From positions 1 to 42,423 of the forward strand of contig JAQYEZ010000026.1 of assembly GCA_028723425.1 (NCBI GenBank): 42,423 nt of DNA, read 5' to 3'. Both the position numbers and the translations under genes were made by a program. This document shows positions 7,169-16,514 of the stretch, piece by piece (within the stretch, counting starts at the first letter, position 1; the number at the start of each line of letters is the position of its first letter). The DNA is from Peptoniphilaceae bacterium (GTDB lineage Bacteria; Bacillota; Clostridia; Tissierellales; Peptoniphilaceae). The notes under the pieces were generated by a model. The model searched no databases and was not told where the DNA came from. It saw only the letters and a program-made list of their open reading frames with translations.

Positions 7169-8530
7169 ATGGCAGATAAAAAAAGCAATATAGATTTTAT
7201 TACTAAGGGTGATGTAAGCCAGGTTATTTTTAGACTTTCGATCCCACTTATGATTAGCAACTTGATTAAAACTTTATATACTATAACTGACGGAATATAT
7301 GTGGCCCGTATTTCTTCAGAAGACTATGCCGCTACAGCATTTATTTGGCCAGTCTTATTTTTATTTATAGCTGTAGGACTTGGTGTAAATGTAGCTTCTA
7401 CTTCCCTTATGAGCCAAAAACTTGGAGCCAAAAAATTTGACCAATGCAAAAATTACGCTTCGCATACAATTTTTATTACCTTGGTTTTAGGTATAATTTT
7501 TTCCATACTGGGCTATCTAATATCACCATTTATAGTTAGGTGGATGGGTGCAAGAGGTTCTTTTGCTCAAAAATCAGAAATATTTCTAGCAATTAACTCT
7601 GTTGGCCTATTATTTGATACTATATTTTCTGGTTATCAAGCTATTCTAAATTCCCAAGGTAGAACAAAAACAATGACTATTATTTCTACCATTTCTTCTC
7701 TTACCAATGTTATCCTTGATCCTTTCTTTATCTTTGATAATGTTTTGGGACTTCCTGGCTTAAACATGGGCATAAGAGGAGCAGCTATAGCCACAGTTAT
7801 CTCAAAATTATTATTGGTCCTTATTTCTATTAGGGTAGTAAAAAAAGAATCAGAAATTGAAGTTACTTTCAAAGATTTCAAATTTGATATGGCTATAGTT
7901 ATAAATATTTTTTCAATGGCTATTCCTGCTTGTCTTGGAAGTAGTGGAGAGGCTATTGGATTTACAATACTTAATGGTTTTATCCAATCTTACGGAACCA
8001 CAACCCTTGCCGCCTTCTCTATGGGTAACAGGCTAGCAGACTTATTTAACCAAGGATCTATGGGCGTTGGAATGGCTCTAACATCAATAATCGGTCAAAA
8101 TTATGGAGCAGGCAACAGAGAAAGGCTAAAACAAATTTTTAGAAAAGCAAATATAATAATAACTTTCTTCTCCCTTTTTACGGCAATCTGCCTAATAGTT
8201 TTCAAAGATCCACTACTTTCTATATTTATAAAGGATATGTCTGATGTAGAACTTTATAAACAGGCAAGTGAATATATGTATTTTACTTCTGTTATAACTT
8301 TCTTTATGGGATATTTTTCGGCAATAAATGGTTTCTTCCAAGGAATTGGAAAAACAAAATTCACCATGCTCTTATCCCTAGCAAGGCTTTGGGCTTTGAG
8401 ACTTCCTATAATTTTAATCCTAAAATATACAACAAACCTAGGTTCCACTGGTATTTGGATTGCTATGCTCTTATCAAACGCCTTGACTGTGGCTTTTGGT
8501 TTTTATATGTACTTAAAGAAAAGATACTAA
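7169..8530 (+). CDS. MATE-family multidrug/Na+ (or H+) antiporter
   Basis: Twelve-helix efflux transporter of 453 residues, the usual MATE size, with the two six-helix halves visible. The N-terminal signature (VIFRLSIPLMISNLIKTLY followed by DGIYVARI) and the repeat-half motifs NRLADLFNQGSMGVGMALTS and IIGQNYGAGN are typical of the NorM/DinF superfamily. It probably exports cationic compounds or metabolites; the substrate cannot be read from the sequence. The ATG at 7169 follows AAAGGA. It is monocistronic: its own promoter lies upstream and the terminator overlaps the stop codon. It is one of few plus-strand genes in this half of the window. Confidence 0.88.
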   Translation: MADKKSNIDFITKGDVSQVIFRLSIPLMISNLIKTLYTITDGIYVARISSEDYAATAFIWPVLFLFIAVGLGVNVASTSLMSQKLGAKKFDQCKNYASHTIFITLVLGIIFSILGYLISPFIVRWMGARGSFAQKSEIFLAINSVGLLFDTIFSGYQAILNSQGRTKTMTIISTISSLTNVILDPFFIFDNVLGLPGLNMGIRGAAIATVISKLLLVLISIRVVKKESEIEVTFKDFKFDMAIVINIFSMAIPACLGSSGEAIGFTILNGFIQSYGTTTLAAFSMGNRLADLFNQGSMGVGMALTSIIGQNYGAGNRERLKQIFRKANIIITFFSLFTAICLIVFKDPLLSIFIKDMSDVELYKQASEYMYFTSVITFFMGYFSAINGFFQGIGKTKFTMLLSLARLWALRLPIILILKYTTNLGSTGIWIAMLLSNALTVAFGFYMYLKKRY

Positions 8531-8556
8531 GCGCTTTTTAGCTTTTAGTATCTTTT
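8519..8556 (+). terminator. Terminator overlapping the MATE stop codon
   Basis: AAAAGATACTAA (8519-8530) and TTAGTATCTTTT (8545-8556) are perfect 12-bp reverse complements with a 14-nt loop. The left arm contains the last codons and stop of the MATE gene. It is symmetric enough to work in both directions between convergent genes. Confidence 0.8.
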
Positions 8557-8628
8557 AAAATTTAGGATATAAAAATCAAATTTTTTCTATTATAGTATAT
8601 TTTGATAAAAAATTGTTTGCTAAAATTA

Positions 8629-9555
8629 TTAAAGCTTGCTATCAAAGAAACTAATTATTCCATCTTCTACTTCATCCCTGATATCTGGATAATTATGTAT
8701 CTCGTGACGATAGCCTTTGTATATCTTTGTCTTTACATCATGACCTGTCTCTTCTAACCAAGTAGATACTTTTTTAACTCCTTGACCAAAGTTTCCAACT
8801 GGATCTTCATCACCTGCTATATTATATATAGGCAAATTTTTCGGAACTTTCTCTGCCCATTCTTTGCTATCAATTTCCTCTAGCATTTGGATAAAATAGA
8901 GCAAAGATTGGTTATTAGTTGGTTTTGTAAAAGCATTAAACGGATCTTTGGCATGGTCTAATTGTACGTACTTATCATGGCAAATCCATTCATTACCAAG
9001 TTTTATTTCTTCATCTATTTTTACAAAGAAACTCTTAAATATCTCCCCAAGAGCATCAGGGTTAGCCTGATCTGCCTTACCTTCTTCAATTAATTTTTCA
9101 AGATATGCTTTTATTTCTTTGGATCCTTCTATAGTACCAGTTGTTCCGCAAATAGTTACTGCATCTATTGTATCCTTATATCTTGCCATAAATTGTCTAG
9201 CTATCATAGATCCCATAGAATGCCCAAAAATAAAGTATTTGTAGTTAGGATAAAGTTCAATAGTCTTCTTATAAAGGCTATATTCATCTTCTACCATTGT
9301 AGTATAACCCTTATTTCCAAAGTCTCCCCAGCTATTATTTTCTATAGCAGTTTTTCCGTGTCCAACATGGTCATCATAGCAAACTATATAACCCTTATCT
9401 ACAAATTTTGAGATCATATGTAGATATCTTCTGGAGTGTTCACCAAAACCATGAATCAATTGAATTATTCCCTTAATTTCGCTTGCAGGGACATTAATAA
9501 ATCCATAGATATCATCTCTTTCATTAAATGACTTAAATTTCAATTCGTGTAACAT
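8629..9555 (-). CDS. Alpha/beta hydrolase (monoacylglycerol lipase-like, Hydrolase_4)
   Basis: Serine hydrolase of 308 residues with no signal peptide, so probably cytoplasmic. The triad can be traced: nucleophile S113 in FGHSMGS, an acidic residue in AGDEDPVG near the C terminus, and the His in GYRHEIHNYP. The oxyanion-hole motif LIHGFGEHSRRY and DDHVGHGKT match the lysophospholipase/monoglyceride lipase (S33-like, PldB) group. The likely role is hydrolysis of lipid esters or acylglycerols. The start is well supported by GAGGAGG about 6 nt before the ATG. It converges on the MATE gene and has a 223-bp AT-rich gap downstream of DUF1846 without further genes. Confidence 0.87.
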   Translation of the reverse strand: MLHELKFKSFNERDDIYGFINVPASEIKGIIQLIHGFGEHSRRYLHMISKFVDKGYIVCYDDHVGHGKTAIENNSWGDFGNKGYTTMVEDEYSLYKKTIELYPNYKYFIFGHSMGSMIARQFMARYKDTIDAVTICGTTGTIEGSKEIKAYLEKLIEEGKADQANPDALGEIFKSFFVKIDEEIKLGNEWICHDKYVQLDHAKDPFNAFTKPTNNQSLLYFIQMLEEIDSKEWAEKVPKNLPIYNIAGDEDPVGNFGQGVKKVSTWLEETGHDVKTKIYKGYRHEIHNYPDIRDEVEDGIISFFDSKL

Positions 9556-9750
9556 TTTATCCTCCTCATAAAAATTTTCTATCTTTAGCTATAAAGATAT
9601 CCTTTACTACAAATAATTATCCTTCACATATATACCCAAAAAAACATTTTCATAAATCTTTTATTTATTAGAAACTTTTGTCTATTAAACCTACTAAATA
9701 AAAATTAAAAAAATATAAAATTATTCAATTTAACTTTATTCCTACAAAAT

Positions 9751-9775
9751 AAAAAAGCCAAGCCAAGGCTTGACA
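9751..9775 (-). terminator. Terminator after the DUF1846 gene
   Basis: On the minus strand AAGCC and GGCTT arms flank a short loop and run into TTTTTTATTTT, immediately after the DUF1846 stop codon. Confidence 0.65.
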
Positions 9776-9778
9776 ATT

Positions 9779-11260
9779 TTATAGGTCATATACATTTGAT
9801 GAACCAAATATAGGTTCTTCTGTATAGTTCATTTTTAGTTTTCTTAGGACATTTTTGTCTACACTATCAAGTATTACTGATGAGTGAGCTTCAAGTCCTT
9901 TTAAATAAGGAAGATGTTGGAGAGCTAGTTGAGCAAGGGGATTTGTAGTTGCTGACATAGAAAGAGCTGTCAAAACTTCATCCAAGGAAAGTGAAGTATT
10001 TTTTTCTTTTAATATTTCAGTTTTTAATTTTACTACAGGCTCTATTACATGAGGAGAAAGTAGGGGTATCTCATCATTTATTTTTGCTAGAGTTTTTAGG
10101 GCATTTAATACACAAGCAGAAGTTGCAGCAAGTAAATCAGATTTTTTACCGGTTACAATTTGACCTCCATCAAGTTCTATAGCAAAGACTTCTGTATTGG
10201 TCTTTTCTGCTTTTTCTATAGCCTTTGTAGCTACAAGTCTATCTTTTGCTTCTATGTTTAACTGACTCATCAAAGATTCTATCTTTTCTACTGTTTTTTG
10301 TTCTTCTTTGGCAAGTTTTATATTAACAAGAGTTGTATAGTATCTTCTAATTATTTCTGCCTTTGATGCCTCTATTGCTGCTTGTTCATCTGCTATACAA
10401 AAGCCTACCATATTTACTCCCATATCTGTTGGTGATTTGTAAGGAGATTTTCCCATTATTTTTTCAAACATTAATTTTAGGATTGGGAAAGCTTCAACAT
10501 CTCTGTTGTAGTTAACTGTCATTTCTCCATAGGCTTCCAAATGATATGGATCAATCATATTAATATCATTTAAATCAGCTGTTGCTGCCTCATAAGCCAT
10601 ATTAATAGGATGCTTTAAGGGTAGATTCCATACTGGAAAAGTTTCAAATTTTGCATAGCCAGCATTTATACCATTTCTATGATCCAAATACATTTGTGAA
10701 AGGCAAGTAGCAAGTTTTCCACTTCCAGGTCCTGGTGCTGTTACTACTACAAGAGGCTTGGTTGTTTCTATACAATCATTTCTACCAAAACCTTCTTCAG
10801 AAACTATTTGTTGAACGTTATTTGGGTAGCCTTCTATATCATATGTTTTGTAATTTTTTATATTTTCATTGTCCAAATACTTGGCAAACTTTACGGCTGA
10901 TGGTTGGTTATCGAACTGAGTAATAACTATAGCAGTGACGTTTAGTCCTATTTGTTCAAAAGAATCTCTTAGTCTTAAAACTTCGCTATCATAACCAATA
11001 TCCAAATCTCCTCTAATTTTGTTAGATTCTATATCATTGGCATTAATTACTATGATAATTTCAGCCTTATCTTTTAATCTTAAAAGCATTTGTAGTTTTG
11101 TGTCAGGTAAAAATCCTGGCAGTACCCTAGAAGCATGTGAATCATCAAAGAGTTTGCCTCCAAACTCCAAGTAAAGTTTGTCAAAATGCGAAATTCTCTC
11201 TAAAATCTTTTTCGTTTGTAATTCTATATATTTATCGTTATCAAAAGCAATTTTTTTCAT
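9779..11260 (-). CDS. DUF1846 (UPF0371) protein
   Basis: Conserved cytoplasmic protein of 493 residues, full length for the DUF1846 family of Firmicutes. Recognised from the start MKKIAFDNDKYIELQ, the segment SHASRVLPGFLPDTK, the glycine-rich loop VTAPGPGSGKLATCLSQMY (a P-loop-like nucleotide-binding segment) and MVGFCIADEQAAIEASKAE. Structures exist for the family but its biochemical function is not settled. GGGGG lies about 6 nt before the ATG. The ApbE gene is 84 bp upstream on the same strand with no visible terminator between, so the two may be cotranscribed. Confidence 0.88.
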   Translation of the reverse strand: MKKIAFDNDKYIELQTKKILERISHFDKLYLEFGGKLFDDSHASRVLPGFLPDTKLQMLLRLKDKAEIIIVINANDIESNKIRGDLDIGYDSEVLRLRDSFEQIGLNVTAIVITQFDNQPSAVKFAKYLDNENIKNYKTYDIEGYPNNVQQIVSEEGFGRNDCIETTKPLVVVTAPGPGSGKLATCLSQMYLDHRNGINAGYAKFETFPVWNLPLKHPINMAYEAATADLNDINMIDPYHLEAYGEMTVNYNRDVEAFPILKLMFEKIMGKSPYKSPTDMGVNMVGFCIADEQAAIEASKAEIIRRYYTTLVNIKLAKEEQKTVEKIESLMSQLNIEAKDRLVATKAIEKAEKTNTEVFAIELDGGQIVTGKKSDLLAATSACVLNALKTLAKINDEIPLLSPHVIEPVVKLKTEILKEKNTSLSLDEVLTALSMSATTNPLAQLALQHLPYLKGLEAHSSVILDSVDKNVLRKLKMNYTEEPIFGSSNVYDL

Positions 11261-11344
11261 CTCATCCCCCTTTACATACAGTTAATATTATATCAAATTT
11301 TTAGGACTCTTATAGGAATTTATAGATAATTTAATTTCTTATTT

Positions 11345-12457
11345 TTATTTCTTTTCTAATTTTTCATAGCCTGGTGTTTTGTATTCTTTTCCATCTGTAG
11401 CTATCCAAAAGACTTGAGCCTTGTATTTTTTGGCAAGTTCTTCTCCCTTGTCTCTATCTTCCACAAATAGAGCAGTCGAAAGGGCATCGGCTTGACCTAT
11501 ATCATCCATGATTACAGTTACTGATTTATATTTTGTTGATGGTTCTAGAGTATCTATATCGATAATATGGTGGTATTTTCTTCCATTTATTTCAAAGTAT
11601 CTTTGGTAGTCCCCACTAGTTACAACAGAAGTATTTGTTACATAGACAACAGATGAAAAGTCTTCTTTACTCAAATCAGGATCTTGTACGGCTATGGCAA
11701 ATTTTTTCTTATCCCTTGTTGGATTATCACCGATTATAGCGACATCTCCACCTACAGATAAAATACCATTTTTTAAGCCAGCCTTTATCAAATCTTGTTT
11801 GATAAGTTCTGTTGCATAGCCCTTACCTATAGCACCTATATCTATTTGAACATCTTTCTTATTTATATAAACTGTTGAGTCTTTTTCATTTACTTCTATA
11901 GCATTTATATCCATATTTTGGCTTGCTTTTTCAAGTTCTGTTTTTGAAGGAAGCTTGGCTTTTTCAGGATTGGCATTTGCATCATCCCTAAACTTGTTCC
12001 AAATACCCAATAAGGATCCTGCCCCAATGTTAATTTTCCCATCCGTTTCCTTGTACCATTTTTGCCCTACTTTAATTAAGTCAATAACTGCTTTATCAAC
12101 CTTTACAGGTTCTTTTCCAGCCTTTTGATTAATAGTATAGAAGTTATTTACGCCCTCAAAGCTATCATAAGAGTTAAAAAGTTTATGGTAATATCCCATC
12201 TCTTTTTCAACTATATTCTTATACTTTTCAAATTCCTCTTGGCTATTGTTATAAGCAGTGAAGGTTGTTACAGTATCAAAATAATCATAAATTGTAACTT
12301 GGAATTTTTCAGCATCTCCTTCCTTAGTATGAGTAACTTGAGACTGATTATCCATAGAATCAGGTGATATTATATTTTCTTCTTTATTAGTCTTTTCATT
12401 CTTGCAGGCTGTTAGGACTAACGAGAGAGAAAGAATTATAAGTAATGTTTTCTTCAT
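11345..12457 (-). CDS. apbE: FAD:protein FMN transferase (ApbE), lipoprotein
   Basis: Transfers FMN from FAD to Thr residues of extracytoplasmic redox proteins such as Rnf/Nqr subunits and FMN-bind reductases. The signal peptide ends in the lipobox LVLTAC with C18 as lipid anchor, so it acts outside the membrane. Family motifs: GAGSLLGIWNKF, DIGAIGKGYAT (FAD/Mg binding), LSVGGDVAI, VTSGDYQRYFEINGRKYHHIID and the late DALSTALFV region. At 370 residues it is a normal length. AAGGAGAAC precedes the ATG. None of its acceptor proteins is encoded in this window. DUF1846 follows on the same strand. Confidence 0.92.
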   Translation of the reverse strand: MKKTLLIILSLSLVLTACKNEKTNKEENIISPDSMDNQSQVTHTKEGDAEKFQVTIYDYFDTVTTFTAYNNSQEEFEKYKNIVEKEMGYYHKLFNSYDSFEGVNNFYTINQKAGKEPVKVDKAVIDLIKVGQKWYKETDGKINIGAGSLLGIWNKFRDDANANPEKAKLPSKTELEKASQNMDINAIEVNEKDSTVYINKKDVQIDIGAIGKGYATELIKQDLIKAGLKNGILSVGGDVAIIGDNPTRDKKKFAIAVQDPDLSKEDFSSVVYVTNTSVVTSGDYQRYFEINGRKYHHIIDIDTLEPSTKYKSVTVIMDDIGQADALSTALFVEDRDKGEELAKKYKAQVFWIATDGKEYKTPGYEKLEKK

Positions 12458-12573
12458 TATGTTCTCCTTATATTAAAAATCGACTATATAACTATACAAT
12501 ATTTTCCTTTTAATTCCAAGATTATTAAGCTTTTGATTTTTAAATTTTTTTAGTGTACTTTATCAAAAACTCA

Positions 12574-12606
12574 TAAAAAATAGGCATACCTTAAAGAGCA
12601 TGCCCC
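12574..12606 (-). terminator. Terminator of the udk-glgB operon
   Basis: On the minus strand GGCATGC (12604-12598) pairs with GTATGCC (12589-12583), one G-T pair included, followed by a TATTTTTT tract. It lies about 50 bp after the last gene of the operon. Confidence 0.75.
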
Positions 12607-12657
12607 CTTTTAAACTTAACTAATTAGATTTCTTTTATATAAGTCTATTTTTACTAA

Positions 12658-13101
12658 TTAAAAATCAATATCTTTTCTTACCTTAATATTTTCATCTGTT
12701 GCCCAATCCCAAATAATCTTAGCTGCTATTTTTTGTCTATAGTTTTGTAAATCATTTTCTAGGCCTAATTCATACACTTTATCCAAAAACTCTTCTTCTC
12801 CAGAATAGGTGTTATAGTTTTCAGTAAACTGGTCTCTTAATTGTAAACCCAGGCTATTAATAAAAGAGTCCCTGTAAGTTTTTATATCTAATTCTTCCCT
12901 ACTAGGCATACAGACATAATCCTCAGGATTATTTTCAATATCAATATAGGAAAATTTCATATCTTCTTCTGTTTCTAATCCTTCTGATATCCTAATTAAA
13001 TCAAGAGATTTTAAATTTAACCATATACTTTTGATATATGGATCATCCCATACTGTCCATTTTTCTACTAGCCAAGAAAGATTTATAGTCTTATCTTCCA
13101 T
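12658..13101 (-). CDS. UPF0158-like small acidic protein
   Basis: Acidic protein of 147 residues with no signal peptide or membrane segment. The central stretch ENNPEDYVCMPSREELD followed by a Tyr and DSFI resembles the UPF0158 pattern (position-conserved 'RY-IP-x-S-x-E-x-Y-x-M-x-F'), and the C-terminal helix with IIWDWATDEN fits the family's end. That family has no known function. The gene starts inside the 3' end of glgB (11-bp overlap), so expression is tied to the branching enzyme. It is last in the operon and followed by a terminator. The family assignment rests on pattern only and could be wrong; the gene itself is well supported by the overlap. Confidence 0.6.
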   Translation of the reverse strand: MEDKTINLSWLVEKWTVWDDPYIKSIWLNLKSLDLIRISEGLETEEDMKFSYIDIENNPEDYVCMPSREELDIKTYRDSFINSLGLQLRDQFTENYNTYSGEEEFLDKVYELGLENDLQNYRQKIAAKIIWDWATDENIKVRKDIDF

Positions 13102-14899
13102 ATTCTATTATTTCAAACACTACAGCTTCATACTCCCAAAGCTCTAGTCTTAGTACCTCCTCTTCTTCTAAGATAATATCTGTGCGCTTTTTTTTGTAGT
13201 CGCCATATTTTTCATCCAAGGAATTTATTTTTTCAATCAATTTTATCTTTCCCCTAATAGGAAATTGATAAGTTTTATGATAAACATTAGCCATGTTTAA
13301 GACAACAAGAAATCTTTGATTTTCTGATCTTCTTTCATAGGCAAATACTGAATTTATCTTATCATCAACTACAAGCCACTTGAAGCCCTCATTCCTATAA
13401 TCATCCTTGTAAAAAGCTTCATTATTAATATATAGATTATTTAAATCTTTGTTAAACCTGTTAAAGTCATCGTGTTTGGGAAATTTTAGTATATCCCAAT
13501 TTATACTTTCATTTTCATTCCACTCATCAAAAGTAGCTATATCATTGCCCATAAAATTAAGTTTTTTGCCTGGATGAGTCAATTGATACATATTTAATAC
13601 TTTTAGTTCTTTAAATCTATCTTCATAGGAACCATTCATCTTATTGATCATTGGTTTTTTTAAATGAACTACTTCATCATGACTCAAAGGAAGGAGATAT
13701 CTTTCCTTGTAAAAATAAAACATCGAAAAATTAATCTTTTCTTGATAAGATCTTCTATTTATCGAGTCTATTTCAAAATATTTTATAGTATCATTCATCC
13801 AACCCATATCCCACTTGTAATCAAAGCCAAGTCCCCCATCTTCTACAAGGTAGGTTACTTTAGGATAGCTTGAAGAATCCTCAGCTATCTTCATAACAGT
13901 TGGAAATTTTTTAGCTATAGCTGAATTTAGGTCCTTTAAGAAATTAATATTTTCTATATTAGGACCACGATTTTGGTTGCCATCATAAAAAATCATGTTG
14001 GATATAGCATCCATCCTTATCCCGTCAAAATGGCACTCTTCTAGCCAAAAACAAATAGCCGATTTCATAAAACTTCTGACATGGCCTTTGGAATAATCAA
14101 AGTTTAATGATCCCCATTGGGAATATTGCAAATCCTTATACTCAGATTCATACAAATCATGACCATCAAAAAATTTAAGGGAATAATCATCTGCCGCATA
14201 ATGAACAAGAACAAAATCTAATATTACACCTATATCATTTTGATGAAGTATGTCTACAAAAGTTTTTAAATCTTTTAGACTACCAAACCTTGATGATGTT
14301 GAAAAAAATCCCGTAGACTGATAACCCCAAGATGGATAGTAGGGATGTTCAGTTACAGGCATTAGTTCAACATGAGTGTAGGACATTTTCTTTAAGTATT
14401 TTATCAAAGAATCCACTATATCAAGAAAGTTTACCCTGCTTGTGTATCTTTTCCAAGAGCCTACATGTATTTCGTAAATATTCATTGGTTGATCAAAGTT
14501 TTTTGATCTTTTATTAAGCCATAACTCATCTTTAAAGCTATAAGATTCGTCTGTTATTCTTGAGGCAAAAGCTGGTGGTAAATCCATTTCTTTGGCAAAA
14601 GGATCTGTTTTTTCTACTCTCTTACCCTTAGACTCAATTATATACTTATAATAATCTCCAATTTTTGCATCTATGTATTTAAAAAAATACCCAAACTCAA
14701 CATTTTTTGTAAGCTCTTCTTCTTGCCACTTGTTAAAATCGCCCTTGATAAAAACCCTATCAGCTCTTGGTGCATAAATCCTAAAGGTATAACCATGACC
14801 ATCTTTTATTGGTCCAAATATTTTATGACCCCAAGTAGATTTTCCATCAAGATAGTCTTGTATTTTTTTCTTATCAATATCGTGAATTCTTATCTCCAT
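13091..14899 (-). CDS. glgB: 1,4-alpha-glucan branching enzyme
   Basis: GH13 enzyme that makes alpha-1,6 branches in glycogen or other alpha-glucans. An N-terminal CBM48-like domain (about 25-110, with FRIYAPRADRVFIKGDFN) precedes the TIM barrel. Catalytic residues by position from the ATG: nucleophile D297 in GIRMDAISNM, acid/base E340 in IAEDSS, and D408 in LSHDEVVH. The signatures ELMPVTEHP and SWGYQSTGFF are typical. At 602 residues it is a short GlgB. The frame runs back to a TTG at 14911, but the ATG at 14899 is chosen because GAGG sits 6 nt before it, inside the end of udk, and it follows the udk stop directly. No glgA, glgC, glgD or glgP lies in the window, which is unusual. Confidence 0.9.
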   Translation of the reverse strand: MEIRIHDIDKKKIQDYLDGKSTWGHKIFGPIKDGHGYTFRIYAPRADRVFIKGDFNKWQEEELTKNVEFGYFFKYIDAKIGDYYKYIIESKGKRVEKTDPFAKEMDLPPAFASRITDESYSFKDELWLNKRSKNFDQPMNIYEIHVGSWKRYTSRVNFLDIVDSLIKYLKKMSYTHVELMPVTEHPYYPSWGYQSTGFFSTSSRFGSLKDLKTFVDILHQNDIGVILDFVLVHYAADDYSLKFFDGHDLYESEYKDLQYSQWGSLNFDYSKGHVRSFMKSAICFWLEECHFDGIRMDAISNMIFYDGNQNRGPNIENINFLKDLNSAIAKKFPTVMKIAEDSSSYPKVTYLVEDGGLGFDYKWDMGWMNDTIKYFEIDSINRRSYQEKINFSMFYFYKERYLLPLSHDEVVHLKKPMINKMNGSYEDRFKELKVLNMYQLTHPGKKLNFMGNDIATFDEWNENESINWDILKFPKHDDFNRFNKDLNNLYINNEAFYKDDYRNEGFKWLVVDDKINSVFAYERRSENQRFLVVLNMANVYHKTYQFPIRGKIKLIEKINSLDEKYGDYKKKRTDIILEEEEVLRLELWEYEAVVFEIIEYGR

Positions 14900-14900
14900 C

Positions 14901-15515
14901 TTAAGCCTCAATCAAATGTTCTATATGTTTTATCAAAATTTCTATGCCTCTAGTATTTTCTGCTCCTCTTGGAATTATAATATCAGCATATTTTTTGCTA
15001 GGCTCAACATATTTTTCATGCATTGGTTTTACCTGGTTTATATATTGATTTAAGACAGAATCAAGAGACCTTCCTCTCTCCTTGGTATCTCTTAATATTC
15101 TTCTTTTTAGTCTTATATCACTATCAGCATCAACAAAAACCTTGGTATCAGTCAAATCTCTGATTTTCTTATCATAAAGCACCAAAATTCCCTCTATCAG
15201 AATTATTTTGGTAGGATTTACTCTAATAGTTTTCTTGCTTCTGGTGTGTTGTGTATAATCATAGGTTGGCATGTCTATAGACTGACCATTTTTTATTTTT
15301 ATCAAATGTTCATAAAAAAGGTCATTGTCAAAGGCAGAAGGCTCATCATAGTTGAGCATTTGCCTTTTTTCAAAAGGTAAATCATCATGAGCCTTATAAT
15401 AATTATCATGGCCTATGACAAATAAATCATCCACAAAATAGTCATCCAAAGATTTTACTATTGAACTTTTACCAGAAGCAGACCCCCCTGCTACTGCGAC
15501 TATCTTAACATCCAT
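14901..15515 (-). CDS. udk: Uridine kinase
   Basis: Phosphorylates uridine and cytidine to UMP and CMP in pyrimidine salvage. The P-loop GGSASGKSS is at residues 10-18; HDNYYKAHDDLPFEKR, the lid motif RRILRDTKERGRS and the substrate segment MPTYDYTQHTR are family hallmarks. At 204 residues it has normal Udk length. Its ATG shares one base with the stop codon of the 2-hydroxyacid dehydrogenase gene, and glgB starts 2 bp after its own end, so the three are translationally linked. Confident call. Confidence 0.93.
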   Translation of the reverse strand: MDVKIVAVAGGSASGKSSIVKSLDDYFVDDLFVIGHDNYYKAHDDLPFEKRQMLNYDEPSAFDNDLFYEHLIKIKNGQSIDMPTYDYTQHTRSKKTIRVNPTKIILIEGILVLYDKKIRDLTDTKVFVDADSDIRLKRRILRDTKERGRSLDSVLNQYINQVKPMHEKYVEPSKKYADIIIPRGAENTRGIEILIKHIEHLIEA

Positions 15516-16462
15516 TAGAGCTCCACTTGATTTACAATCTCACCGTCAAAATATTTATACAAGTTGTTAAATACAATCTCAGCCCTAATTTCCATAGCTT
15601 CTTTTGTAAAGAATGCCACATGGTTAGTTAAAATGCAGTTTTTAGCATTTCTTAATGGGTAATCTTCTGGTATAGGTGGTTCCATATCAAAGACATCAAT
15701 ACCAGCCCTAATTTTATCTTGATTTAAAAGTTCTGCTAGATAAGCATTATCAACTATTGGTCCTCTTGCACAATTGATTAAAATTGCTCCTTCCTTCATC
15801 ATGTCTAGTTTTTCTTTATCGATAAAACCTTTTGTTTGCTTGTTGTTTGGAATATGAAGAGTAATAATATCAGACTCTTTCATCAAAGTTTCTATATCTA
15901 CATAGCTAACTCCCATAGCTTTTACATCTTCTTTTTCTGTTCTTGAATTAGCTATTATTTGACAACCAAAGGCCTTTAGAAGTTCAATTGTCTTAATACC
16001 AATTTTACCTGTTCCAATAACTCCAACCTTTTTATCTCTTAATAAACCACCTAGGAGAAAATTATTTTTTACTTGATACATATTTTCATAGTTTTTATCA
16101 AATTTTCTAAGTAGGCCTATAGCAAGCCCAATAACAAGTTCTGCTACAGAATCATCAGAATAACCAGAAGCATTTTCTACAATGATTCCCTTTTCCTTAC
16201 AAGCCTCAAGATCAATATGATCAACACCAGTAAAAGCAACATCTAATAATTTTAAATTTGTGTTTTTAATAACGTTTCCTGTAAGCTTTTTATTAGTAAT
16301 TATTGCAACATCTGTATCTTTTAATCTCTCGATTATTTCTTGGTCAGAACTTGCACTTTCTTTGAAATATTCAAAGTCATGACCTAAGCTTTCTATCTTT
16401 TCCTTATGTTTAATTATAATATCATCATCAACTGTTAAAGGATCTATTAAACTAACTTTCAT
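15515..16462 (-). CDS. D-isomer-specific 2-hydroxyacid dehydrogenase
   Basis: NAD-dependent oxidoreductase of 315 residues that reduces a 2-oxo acid to a D-2-hydroxy acid (or the reverse). The dinucleotide-binding motif GVIGTGKIG is at about 147-155. The catalytic trio is Arg in NCARGPIVDN, Glu in FDMEPPIPEDYPL and His in LTNHVAF. The specific substrate (lactate, hydroxyisocaproate, phosphoglycerate) cannot be fixed; there is no ACT domain, so SerA of the long type is unlikely. AGGAGG lies 5 nt before the ATG. A TATAAT-like -10 (minus strand, 16496-16491) suggests that the operon promoter is in the short gap after tadA. First gene of the dehydrogenase-udk-glgB-UPF0158 operon. Confidence 0.87.
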   Translation of the reverse strand: MKVSLIDPLTVDDDIIIKHKEKIESLGHDFEYFKESASSDQEIIERLKDTDVAIITNKKLTGNVIKNTNLKLLDVAFTGVDHIDLEACKEKGIIVENASGYSDDSVAELVIGLAIGLLRKFDKNYENMYQVKNNFLLGGLLRDKKVGVIGTGKIGIKTIELLKAFGCQIIANSRTEKEDVKAMGVSYVDIETLMKESDIITLHIPNNKQTKGFIDKEKLDMMKEGAILINCARGPIVDNAYLAELLNQDKIRAGIDVFDMEPPIPEDYPLRNAKNCILTNHVAFFTKEAMEIRAEIVFNNLYKYFDGEIVNQVEL

Positions 16463-16514
16463 TTTAACCTCCTATAATTCTTATAAGATTATTATAACAC
16501 ATAATGGTCATTCT

